64,000 nucleotides of DNA from Nitriliruptoraceae bacterium. GTDB lineage: Bacteria; Actinomycetota; Nitriliruptoria; Nitriliruptorales; Nitriliruptoraceae. This document shows positions 35,288 to 43,952 of the stretch, in pieces (the first letter of the stretch is position 1; every line of letters begins with the position of its first letter). A program made the position numbers and the translations under genes. Where the stretch lies: NCBI GenBank assembly GCA_003565155.1, contig PXDB01000049.1, positions 1-64,000 on the forward strand, given 5' to 3'. The notes beneath the pieces are model-generated. The model was not told the origin of the DNA. It worked only from the letters and a program-made list of their open reading frames with translations, and searched no databases.

Positions 35288-36127
35288 TCAGTCGCCCCGG
35301 AACCGCTGCTCCCGCCACGGGTCACCCAGGTCGTGGTACCCGCGCTCCTCCCAGTAGCCGCGCACGTCGCGGTCGGTCAGACGGATCTCGGTGACCCACT
35401 TGACCGACTTCCACCCGTAGAGGTGGGGCACGACGAGCCGCAGCGGCCCGCCGTGCTCGACGGGCAGCGGTTCGCGGTCGTGCATCCACGCGAGCAGGAC
35501 GTCATCGCCGGTGAGGTCCTCCAGCGACAGGTTCGTGCTGTAGGCCGGGTACCCCGAGACCACGGCGTGGGTCGCCGCCGGCTTCGGGACGGCCCGCGCG
35601 AGCACGTCGGCCACGCGCACCCCGGTCCAGGTGTTGTCCAGCCGCGACCACGTCGTCACGCAGTGGAAGTCGGTGGTGCGCTCGACGCTGCCGAAGGCCC
35701 GCACCTCATCGAGGTCGAGGACCAGTCGCTCCGTCACCAGACCGGTCACCGTCAGGCGCACGTCCTCCTCCCCCCAGGCCGGTGCGCGGCCGACGTGCAG
35801 CACGGGGAAACCCGCCGTCAGGTGCTGGCCCGGCGGGACCCGGCCCGGATCGTCGGTGGTGGTCGGCGCCACCGCCACCTCAGGGCTCGGCCCGAGCAGG
35901 GTGGCCACCTCCTCGTGGTCGAGGTCGGCGACCCGCCGGGCGATGGCGCCCGCCAGCTCCAGGCGTAGATCCGCGTCGTCGACCTCGTCCAGATGGCCGC
36001 GCGCCTCGCTGAGCAACCGGGCCAACTGCGCGCGCGCCGGCGCCGGGTCCCGTCGCGCGGGCGCGGCCTTGCGGACCTCATCGGCGCGGCGCAGCAGGGT
36101 CGCGATCCGACTGGCCGGCTCGCTCAT
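35288..36127 (-). CDS. Molybdopterin-dependent oxidoreductase (sulfite oxidase/YedY-like) with N-terminal helical extension
   Basis: TTDFHCVTTWSRLDNTWTGV (Cys ligand), GYSTNLSLEDL-like segment, HGGPLRLVVPHLYGWKSVKWV. Confidence 0.9.
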   Translation of the reverse strand: MSEPASRIATLLRRADEVRKAAPARRDPAPARAQLARLLSEARGHLDEVDDADLRLELAGAIARRVADLDHEEVATLLGPSPEVAVAPTTTDDPGRVPPGQHLTAGFPVLHVGRAPAWGEEDVRLTVTGLVTERLVLDLDEVRAFGSVERTTDFHCVTTWSRLDNTWTGVRVADVLARAVPKPAATHAVVSGYPAYSTNLSLEDLTGDDVLLAWMHDREPLPVEHGGPLRLVVPHLYGWKSVKWVTEIRLTDRDVRGYWEERGYHDLGDPWREQRFRGD

Positions 36128-36259
36128 CGGACCTCCGCAACCCTCGTCGGCGACCGTGCGTAGCGTGGCATACGTAGCCACCCCACGCGACCCCGCGCGC
36201 CCGGCGCCGGCGGGAGGTGGCAGACTCCACCGCCGTTGCCACGAGCAGGAGCCAACGCG

Positions 36260-36832
36260 TTGCCACGCATCCTCACCGTCGACGGACACACCCCCGACAT
36301 CGACCCCGCCGCGTTCGTCGCCCCGGGGGCGACCGTCGCCGGCCAGGTCCAGCTGGCTGCGGGGGTGTCCGTCTGGTTCGGCTGCGTGCTGCGCTCGGAG
36401 CGCGCCCGGATCACCGTGGGACGGGACACCAACCTGCAGGACATGACCGTCATGCACACCGACGAGGGCGTCCCCGCCACCATCGGTGACCGGGTGACCG
36501 TCGGGCACCGTGTGGTCCTGCACGGCTGCACGGTGGAGGACGACGCCCTGATCGGGATGGGGGCGATCGTGCTCAACGGCGCCCGGATCGGCGCGGGTGC
36601 GGTGGTCGGCGCGGGCGCCGTCGTCCGTGAGGGTCAGGAGGTGCCGCCGGGCACGCTGGCGCTCGGGATCCCGGCCAAGGTGCGGGAGGCGGAGCTGCCA
36701 CCCGTCCCGCGCCGCAACGTGGCCGGCTACCTCGCCCTCGCGGAGCTGTACCGCCACGCCGAACACGTGCCCTCGACGACCGCGGCCCCTCCGGACCGGC
36801 GGTCGGGCCGGCCGCGGGGAGCGCAGCCGTGA
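36260..36832 (+). CDS. Gamma-carbonic-anhydrase-like hexapeptide-repeat protein
   Basis: Left-handed beta helix repeats; NLQDMTVMHTDEG, VGHRVVLHGCTVEDDALIGMGA. Confidence 0.88.
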   Translation: MPRILTVDGHTPDIDPAAFVAPGATVAGQVQLAAGVSVWFGCVLRSERARITVGRDTNLQDMTVMHTDEGVPATIGDRVTVGHRVVLHGCTVEDDALIGMGAIVLNGARIGAGAVVGAGAVVREGQEVPPGTLALGIPAKVREAELPPVPRRNVAGYLALAELYRHAEHVPSTTAAPPDRRSGRPRGAQP

Positions 36833-37980
36833 GCGACACCCTCCGTCACCTCGCGGAACTCGTCGGCTTCGACACCACCAGCGGAGGTTCGAACCTGGCG
36901 CTGCTCGCCCACGTCGAGGCGCTCCTCGACCAGCATGGGGTGCCGCACGCGCGCCAGCTCGATCCGACCGGGACCCGCGGCAACCTCGTCGCCCGCATCG
37001 GACCGGCCGTGGAGGGCGGGGGGGTGCTCGCCGCCCACACCGACTGCGTACCGGTCCAGGGCCAACCCTGGACCAGCGACCCCTTCACGGTCACCGCGCG
37101 CGACGAACGGCTCATCGGTCGCGGTGTGACGGACATGAAGGGGTTCCTGGCCAGCGCGCTGGCACAGCTGCCGGCGATGGTCGCGGCGCCGCTGCACCGC
37201 CCGATCCTGCTGCTGCTGACCTACGACGAGGAACTCGGCACCGTCGGCGCCCCGGCGGCGGTGGAGCTGCTGCTCAGCACCCAGCCACGCCCAGCGGCGG
37301 CGATCGTCGGCGAACCGAGCCTGCTGCAGCCGGTCACGGCGCACAAGGGCGTGCGCGCCTTCACCACCATCGTCGAGGGCGTGGACGGCCACTCCAGCCA
37401 GCCACAGCACGCCAGCAACGCGCTGGTGGCCGCCGCGCGGATCGCGACCCACATCGACGCGCTGGCCCGCCGTCACCGTGAGGCCGCCGCCGATCCGAGC
37501 TTCGACCCGCCCTACACCACCTTCAACGTCGCGACCCTGCACGCCGGTCAGGCGATCAACATCGTGCCGCGTCGCGCCGAGCTGACCTGGGAGTACCGCC
37601 CTGTCCCCGCCGACGACAGCGACGACCTGGTCGCCGAGGTGGAGCGCTACGCCACCGAGGTGGTGCTCGAGGACCTGCGTGCCACCACGGGACAGGGCAC
37701 GGTCACCTTCCGGGCCGACGCGGCCGCCCGCGCCCTGGCACCTGAGACGGACGGGCCCGCCGAGGCGCTGGTCCGCCGTCTGACCGGCAGCACCACGCCC
37801 GCGAGCTCCGTGCCCTTCGCCACCGACGGGGGCCACCTCCAGGCCGCGGGGATCTCCACGGTGGTGTGCGGACCGGGGTCCATCGAGCAGGCACACCGTC
37901 CCGACGAGTGGATCGCCACGGCTCAGCTGGCGGCGTGCGATGCGATGCTGGCCAACCTCGTCGGCGAGCTGTCGGGCTGA
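36829..37980 (+). CDS. M20-family acetylornithine deacetylase
   Basis: VLAAHTDCVPVQGQPWTSDPF, GRGVTDMKGFLA, YDEELGTVGA. Confidence 0.87.
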   Translation: MSDTLRHLAELVGFDTTSGGSNLALLAHVEALLDQHGVPHARQLDPTGTRGNLVARIGPAVEGGGVLAAHTDCVPVQGQPWTSDPFTVTARDERLIGRGVTDMKGFLASALAQLPAMVAAPLHRPILLLLTYDEELGTVGAPAAVELLLSTQPRPAAAIVGEPSLLQPVTAHKGVRAFTTIVEGVDGHSSQPQHASNALVAAARIATHIDALARRHREAAADPSFDPPYTTFNVATLHAGQAINIVPRRAELTWEYRPVPADDSDDLVAEVERYATEVVLEDLRATTGQGTVTFRADAAARALAPETDGPAEALVRRLTGSTTPASSVPFATDGGHLQAAGISTVVCGPGSIEQAHRPDEWIATAQLAACDAMLANLVGELSG

Positions 37981-37990
37981 CCCGCGGGGA

Positions 37991-38263
37991 TCACTGGCCG
38001 CGGGCGAAGCGGAAGTACACGAAGATCCGCCCGTGGTTGCCGGGGTCCTTGTCGATCCGGTGGTAGCGGTCACGCATGTCCTTGCGGTCCAGGAACCGCA
38101 GCACGCGCTTGCGCAGGGCGCCGCTGCCCTTGCCGGTGATGATCTCCAGCTCCTTGAGCTTGCGGGCCTCGGCCTCGTCCATCGCCTCCCGCAGCGCCTG
38201 GTCGATGGCGCGCCCCTGGTTGAACACCGGGTGCAGATCGAGGGTCATCTTCCGTGAGGACAT
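37991..38263 (-). CDS. Smr-domain protein
   Basis: LDLHP, LEIITGKGSGALRKRVLRFL, GRIFVYFRF. Confidence 0.82.
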   Translation of the reverse strand: MSSRKMTLDLHPVFNQGRAIDQALREAMDEAEARKLKELEIITGKGSGALRKRVLRFLDRKDMRDRYHRIDKDPGNHGRIFVYFRFARGQ

Positions 38264-38303
38264 CCGGCTGCCTTCCCGCGCGGTCCGGTCACCCGCAGCA
38301 GCC

Positions 38304-38849
38304 TCAGCCGTCCGGCAACGTGGCCAGGGCCCGTGCGTGGACGTCGAGATCGTCTGCCGAGAACAGGACGAACCGTACGAGACGCACGCCCACACCGCCG
38401 ACCAGCGCCTGGTGGACGGTGGTCAGGGCGACCTCGGCAGCTGCCGTGGCGGGGTAGCCGAACACCCCGGTGGAGATGGCCGGGAAGCCGACGCTGTCCA
38501 GCCCCTCCCGGGCAGCGAGGTCGAGGGCACCGCGGTAGCAGGCGGCGAGCAGCTCAGCCGCCGGCTCGTCGCGGCCGTACACGGGGCCGAGGGCGTGGAG
38601 GACCCGCCGGTTCGGGAGGCGGAAGGCGTCGGTGGCCACCACCTCACCCGGAGCGATGGGTGCCAGGGGACGGCACGCCGCGGCCAGCCGGCGTCCCGCG
38701 GCCCGGTGGATGGCACCCGCGACGCCGCCTCCGGGCTGGAGCTCGGCGTTCGCGGCGTTGACCACCGCGTCGAGGTCAGGTTGCGCGGTGATGTCGCCCT
38801 GGACCAGCTCGATCCTGGACCCGGCCACCCGTAGCTCGGTGCGGTGCAT
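38304..38849 (-). CDS. Macro-domain (ADP-ribose binding/hydrolase) protein
   Basis: VQGDITAQPDLDAVVNAANAELQPGGGVAGAIHRAAG; FPAISTGVFGYP. Confidence 0.92.
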   Translation of the reverse strand: MHRTELRVAGSRIELVQGDITAQPDLDAVVNAANAELQPGGGVAGAIHRAAGRRLAAACRPLAPIAPGEVVATDAFRLPNRRVLHALGPVYGRDEPAAELLAACYRGALDLAAREGLDSVGFPAISTGVFGYPATAAAEVALTTVHQALVGGVGVRLVRFVLFSADDLDVHARALATLPDG

Positions 38850-38922
38850 GGTGTTGGCCTCCCCTGCGGCGGGCGGCTGCTCCCGTGCACCACCGCCCGT
38901 GCCACCTCGGCGTCGGCACTCC

Positions 38923-39654
38923 TCAGCAGCTCTCGAAGGGCCCGCAGGCCGCGTTGGCGTGGAGTCCGTTGCCCAGAGACGGGAACTCGGTGAGCGCCTC
39001 GACGAAGGCCTCGAAACGTTCGTCCTCACCCTTCTCGCTGCCGGCGAGGCCGTCCTCGATGGCGGTGCACACGTCGTCGAAGCTGGCCATCGCCCGCTCG
39101 TGCCACTCCTCGGCGCCGTCGGGAGGTGCCACGTCACGCAGCGGCTCGACAGCGGCCGCGTACGCCTCGCGGTGCTCGTCGAGCTGGCCCTCCAGGGTCG
39201 GGCCGTCGCTCACCCCCGACAGCAGCTCATCGAGGTCGGCCGCCATGTCGGCGACCAGCAGCTCGAGCTCGAAGTTGGCCTCCAGGGTCAGTCGCTCGTA
39301 CTCGTCGGCGTCCACGGGTGTGCCACCCTGGGTCGTGGCGAGATCGCAGGCACCGAGCGCCGCGGGCTCCTCCTCCACAGCGTCATCCGACTCCCCGTCG
39401 CCCTCGGCCGACTCCTGGGTCGCGTCGTCGCCGTCCTCGGACGCCACGTCCGTGTCCTCGTCGTGCTCCTCCGGCTCCTCCGGCTCCTCCTCCGGCTCCT
39501 CCTCCGCGACCTCCTCCGGCTCCGAGGTCGCGACGGCCACCCCCTCGGGGTCCTCGGTCCCGCAGGCGGCGAGCAGCAGCGCGGCCACGACCACGAGCAC
39601 CGCGCGTCGGTCCGTACGACCACGACGTCGATCACGCACGTGGAACCTCCTCAT
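38923..39654 (-). CDS. Lipoprotein with Glu/Asp-rich low-complexity linker
   Basis: Lipobox LLLAACG, acidic tract, C-terminal helical domain. Confidence 0.7.
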   Translation of the reverse strand: MRRFHVRDRRRGRTDRRAVLVVVAALLLAACGTEDPEGVAVATSEPEEVAEEEPEEEPEEPEEHDEDTDVASEDGDDATQESAEGDGESDDAVEEEPAALGACDLATTQGGTPVDADEYERLTLEANFELELLVADMAADLDELLSGVSDGPTLEGQLDEHREAYAAAVEPLRDVAPPDGAEEWHERAMASFDDVCTAIEDGLAGSEKGEDERFEAFVEALTEFPSLGNGLHANAACGPFESC

Positions 39655-39828
39655 CGCTGCGTCCTTGACCTCGACACCCCGACACCGCGGGACCGTCACC
39701 ACGCTAGGTGATGGCCGGTGCCCACGGCGAGCCGGCGGCGCTGCGCAGCGATGGGCCCACCACGCGCAGTGATGGCGGACCGACACCGCGCACCGCGGAG
39801 ATCGACCCCGGACGGGTCCTCGCGGGGT

Positions 39829-42105
39829 TCACAGCTGCCCTCGGTCCAGGCCCGACATGGTCGTGGCGATGGGGCGCAGGTGGTCGTACCACGCCTGCTC
39901 CGCGGGGCGTCGCCCACCGTCGGGGTCCAGCATCTCCCGGAACCGCGACAGGGGCGTGAAGGTGATCCTGCCCTGGACCAGCCCGCACATCGCGCTCTCC
40001 GGCGCCTCGCTCTCCAGGGTCGACAGCATGTGGTCCACGCACCGCACCGCGAAACGGGTGGCCTGGATGCGGTCGAAGGGGCTCGGGTCCCCACCCTGCT
40101 GGACGTGGCCGAGGATCGACTGGCGGACGTCGAACAGCCCGCCGCCCTCCTTCTCGAACAGCGCCCACAGGAAGGGCGTGGTGTACACATCGTCGGCACC
40201 CTCTCCGCGGATGATCACCCCCAGCCGCTGACCGCCACGGAACCGCTCGGTGAGGCGTTCCACGTCGTCCTTGAGCAGGTCGAGGGTGATCCCCTCCTCC
40301 GGGGTGTAGACGAACTCCGCCCCTGTGGCCAGGCCACCGGCCAGGGCGAGGTAGCCCGACTCCTTGCCCATGACCTCCACCACGAACACCCGGGTGGAAG
40401 CCACGGCCGACTGCTTGATCTTGTCCACGTCCTCCACGATGGCGTTCAGGGCCGTGTCGGCGCCGATGGTGAACTCCGTGGCGGGGATGTCGTTGGAGAT
40501 GGTCATCGGCAGGCACACGATGGGCAGGTCGAGCTCCGGGTGGCGCTTGCGCGCCTGGTGGAGTGCCTCGGCCGTGACGTAGCCGTCGAAGGTGCCGAGC
40601 ATCAGCAGCCCGTCGATGCGGTGCTCGGTGATGGCCCGTGCGATGCCCTCGAGGTCGGTCCGGCCGGGGGTGCACCGCTTGGTGCCGAGATCCGCCCCGC
40701 CGTGGGAGACCCAGCCGTGCACCGACATCCAGTCGAGCTCCTCCACGTGACCGTCACGCAGTCCCGGGAAGCCGCCCTTGACCCCCAGCGCGACGTGACC
40801 ACGGTCGAGGATGTAGCGCACCGCGGCACGCACCCCGGTGTTCATCCCTGGTGCCAGACCCCCGCCGTGGACGATGGCGATCCGCCTGGACTCCCCGCCC
40901 TCCTCGTGGGTGCGTGGGCGCCCGCGCACCAGGGTGCGCATCGTCTCGTAGGCCTCGACGAACCCCGGGCCACGCAGCTGCATCGCCTCGTCGTAGCGCT
41001 TCTCCTTCAGCAGCCCCGCGACGGACCGGGTGCGCTCCACCGCGTCCATCAGCGGCGAGGTCACGATCCGGTTCTCGCGGATGCCGACCAGCTGCGCCTC
41101 CTGCGCCGCGCTGCCGGCGGCGAGCTCCTGGACGGCGTGGTAGCCGCAGCGGGAGGCCAGGACCCGGTCGAAGGCACTCGGCGACCCGCCGCGCTGCACG
41201 TGGCCGAGGATCGTGACGCGGGTGTCCTCACCGAGCCCCTCGGCCAGGATGTCGCGGACCCGCTCGGAGGTGATCGAGACCCCGTAGCGGTCACGGGCCC
41301 CCTCGGCCACCACGACGATGTTCTGGCGCCGGCCGTACTGACGCCCCGTGGCCACGGTGCGCCGCAGTGCCTCCTCCCAGCTGGCGGTCTGCGGGGGGCG
41401 CTCAGGGATGAAAACCCACTGGGCGCCGGTGGCCAGGGCCGACATCAGGGCGAGGTAGCCGCAGTTGCGCCCCATCACCTCGATGACGAAGGAACGCTGG
41501 TGGCTCGAGGCGGTGGAGTGCAGCGCGTCCAGGGCCTCGGTGATGCGGTGCAGGGCGGAGTCGGTCCCGACGGTCATGTCGGTGCCGAACATGTCGTTGT
41601 CGATGGAGCCCACGATGCCAACCAGCTGGAGCACCGGATGGCTGTCCGCGGTCTCCTGCTCGAGCTGGCCGGCTTCCACGAGCTCCCCCAGCAGCTCCGG
41701 CCACTCGCTGGACAGCAGGTTGGCACCGGTGAGCGAGCCGTCCCCGCCGATCACCACCAGCGCGGTGATGCCGCGCGTGACGAGGTTGAGCGCGGCCTTG
41801 CGGCGGCCGTCGCGGGTGCGGAACTCCTCGCTGCGGGCGGTCCCGATGGCGGTGCCACCGCGGTGCAGGATCCCACCGACGTCCGAGGAACCGGCCTTGA
41901 GGATCGCGTCGCCACCCTCGACCATGCCGACGTAGCCCTCGTGGATGAGGTAGGGCTGGATGTCCAGGGCGAGCGCCGTGCGGACGACGGCACGCACGGC
42001 GGCGTTCATGCCGGCGGCATCGCCGCCGCTGGTCAGGACACCGAGGCAGTGCGGCTTCGTGGGGGCGTTGGCGGGCGCGTCGGTCACCGGGGTCCTCCGG
42101 GTCAT
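39829..42105 (-). CDS. Fused two-domain (eukaryotic-type) ATP-dependent 6-phosphofructokinase
   Basis: Two PFK domains in one ORF. N-half: IGGDGSLTGA, GIVGSIDNDMFGTDMTVGTDSALHRI, SSHQRSFVIEVMGRNCGYLAL. C-half: LGTFDGY, LPMTISNDIPATEFTIGADTALNAI. Confidence 0.94.
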   Translation of the reverse strand: MTRRTPVTDAPANAPTKPHCLGVLTSGGDAAGMNAAVRAVVRTALALDIQPYLIHEGYVGMVEGGDAILKAGSSDVGGILHRGGTAIGTARSEEFRTRDGRRKAALNLVTRGITALVVIGGDGSLTGANLLSSEWPELLGELVEAGQLEQETADSHPVLQLVGIVGSIDNDMFGTDMTVGTDSALHRITEALDALHSTASSHQRSFVIEVMGRNCGYLALMSALATGAQWVFIPERPPQTASWEEALRRTVATGRQYGRRQNIVVVAEGARDRYGVSITSERVRDILAEGLGEDTRVTILGHVQRGGSPSAFDRVLASRCGYHAVQELAAGSAAQEAQLVGIRENRIVTSPLMDAVERTRSVAGLLKEKRYDEAMQLRGPGFVEAYETMRTLVRGRPRTHEEGGESRRIAIVHGGGLAPGMNTGVRAAVRYILDRGHVALGVKGGFPGLRDGHVEELDWMSVHGWVSHGGADLGTKRCTPGRTDLEGIARAITEHRIDGLLMLGTFDGYVTAEALHQARKRHPELDLPIVCLPMTISNDIPATEFTIGADTALNAIVEDVDKIKQSAVASTRVFVVEVMGKESGYLALAGGLATGAEFVYTPEEGITLDLLKDDVERLTERFRGGQRLGVIIRGEGADDVYTTPFLWALFEKEGGGLFDVRQSILGHVQQGGDPSPFDRIQATRFAVRCVDHMLSTLESEAPESAMCGLVQGRITFTPLSRFREMLDPDGGRRPAEQAWYDHLRPIATTMSGLDRGQL

Positions 42106-42161
42106 GGGGTGCGTGGTCTCGAGGGGGACGTGTGTGGTGGGCCGTGGGGGTGGCCGTGGTA

Positions 42162-42506
42162 TCAGGCCCAGCCGAGCTCGTGCAGTCGATCGTCATCGAT
42201 GCCGAGGTGATGGGCGAACTCGTGGACCACGGTGACGTAGACCTCTTCGATGAGGTCCGCATCGTCCTCGGCGACCGCGCAGAGCGGTAGCCGGAAGATC
42301 CGGATCACGTCCGGGGTGGCGCCGCTGTACTCCTCGCGCTCGGTGAGCGGGACGCCCTCGTAGATCCCGAGGAGGTCGGGTTCCTCCTCGTGGGCGTCCT
42401 CCACCAGCACCACCACGTTGTCGAAGCGGGACCACAGCTGCTCCGGCACGGCGTCCAACGCCGCACCCACCAGGTGTTCGAAGCGGGGCTGAGGGATCGG
42501 GTCCAT
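42162..42506 (-). CDS. Zincin-like metallopeptidase family protein
   Basis: HEFAHHLGID (HExxH), LVEDAHEEEPDLLGIYEGVPLTERE. Confidence 0.87.
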   Translation of the reverse strand: MDPIPQPRFEHLVGAALDAVPEQLWSRFDNVVVLVEDAHEEEPDLLGIYEGVPLTEREEYSGATPDVIRIFRLPLCAVAEDDADLIEEVYVTVVHEFAHHLGIDDDRLHELGWA

Positions 42507-42576
42507 CGACCGCAGGCTAGTGCTGCGCGGGCAGGGTGCGGGAGGCCGGCAGCGGCACCCACGGCACCACCCGGTG

Positions 42577-43743
42577 TCACGCGTCGATGGGCTGCGTGGA
42601 CAGCACCCACCGCTCGAAGCCCGGCACGCTGAAGGCCAGGCGCCCACGGCCGGGTGCCCAGCAGATGCCGAGGTCGAGGAGGGCACGCCGTGCCGGGGAG
42701 GCCGCCTGGTGGGTGATGTCCACCACCTCGAGGAGGTCTCCCATCGCGGCCTGTCCACCCTGCTCGGCCAAGGCCTGTACCAACTGCCGCGCCCGCCCCG
42801 AAGGCACCCGCCGCCACCGCGTGGCGTAGAAGTCATCCACCCGCACCCGCACCCGGGCGCCGGCGGCCCGGGCGACGGGCAGCTCGATCCGACCCGGGTC
42901 CGTCGCGAGATCCCACAGAGCCTCGCCCCACAGCTGCACGAACCAGGGGTAGCCGCCGGAGGCCGCGTGGACCTCGTGGACGACCGCGTCATCCACGCTC
43001 GCGTCGGCGACGCGGGCGAAGGGGCGGCGGATCGCCTCCGCGGTGCCCGCGGCGTCCAGCAGCCCGAGATCGACACGGGCCAGCCGCTCGGTGTAGGTCT
43101 GGCCCTCGTCGAAGAGGTTCTCCGCCGCGGTGGGCAGCCCCGACAGCAGGACGCCCAGCGGACGGTCATCCTGCGCTGCGCGGTGCGCGGCCCGCAGCAA
43201 CGGGCCGAGCAGGACGTCCCCGGCCTCGTGGACCTCATCGATCGTCAGCAGGACGCCGCGCTGCGTCCGGGCGGCCAGCACGGCGAGGTCCTCCACCAGG
43301 GTCTCGAACGCCCCGGGATCGGCCGCGCTGCGCAGCCGGGGTCCGTCCGCACCTGCGCGCACCACCGCCAGTCCCTCGAGGCCCGGTGGTCCGGAACCCG
43401 GGGCCAGCTCGCCGACCCCCCGCAGCAGGACGTCGGTGGCCCGCGCCAACTCGGTGTCATCGCGGTCGGCTTCGACGTGGATGGTCGCGAGCCCGAGCTG
43501 GCGGGCACGCTGCCGGACGAAGGCCAGCAGCGCGGTCTTGCCCACCCCCCGGACACCGCGGTAGAGCACGAACTCCGGGGCCACCCCGGCGGACAGCTGC
43601 TCCACCACGATGCGCGCCCGCAGCAACGCGTCCTCCCGGCCACCGAAGTCGGGCGGGATCCGGCCCATCCCCGGCCGGAAGGGATTGGCGCTCGCGGACA
43701 GCGCGTGGGAGCCGACGGAGAGGTCATCGAAGGGGTTCGGCAC
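42577..43743 (-). CDS. AAA ATPase (Orc1/Cdc6-STAND-like)
   Basis: RGVRGVGKTALL Walker A, LLTIDEVHEA Walker B, LLSGLPTAAENL sensor-like, C-terminal winged-helix-like region. Confidence 0.82.
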   Translation of the reverse strand: MPNPFDDLSVGSHALSASANPFRPGMGRIPPDFGGREDALLRARIVVEQLSAGVAPEFVLYRGVRGVGKTALLAFVRQRARQLGLATIHVEADRDDTELARATDVLLRGVGELAPGSGPPGLEGLAVVRAGADGPRLRSAADPGAFETLVEDLAVLAARTQRGVLLTIDEVHEAGDVLLGPLLRAAHRAAQDDRPLGVLLSGLPTAAENLFDEGQTYTERLARVDLGLLDAAGTAEAIRRPFARVADASVDDAVVHEVHAASGGYPWFVQLWGEALWDLATDPGRIELPVARAAGARVRVRVDDFYATRWRRVPSGRARQLVQALAEQGGQAAMGDLLEVVDITHQAASPARRALLDLGICWAPGRGRLAFSVPGFERWVLSTQPIDA

Positions 43744-43916
43744 CCGGTTCCTCACCGCTCGCGGGACCGGGATGCTACTGCTCGCCACCACGACGAGCGC
43801 GCATCCACAGCGCGCCGTGACCAGCCCCGTGTGCGCGCAACGACGCAGGATCTGGGGACGGACTGGGGACGAGCGGTGGACATCCTGTGCCCATCCTGTG
43901 AACTGGACACCACCCC

Positions 43917-43946
43917 TGGACAGCACCGTCGTCGTCGGCGTAGTGT
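43917..43946 (+). promoter_or_regulatory. Candidate sigma-A promoter upstream of the structured region
   Basis: TGGACA (43917-43922) - 18 bp - TAGTGT (43941-43946). Confidence 0.45.
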
Positions 43947-43952
43947 GCTGCT

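Noticed and set aside
36881-36900. ggttcgaacc resembling a tRNA T-arm
   Set aside because: Inside the M20 peptidase CDS with no acceptor or anticodon stems around it
39718-42210. 830-aa + strand ORF
   Set aside because: Antisense shadow of the fused phosphofructokinase
42577-43743. Antiphage defence ATPase module
   Set aside because: An AAA/STAND-like ATPase alone, without nuclease, protease effector or other defence partners, is not enough; the neighbours look like housekeeping genes
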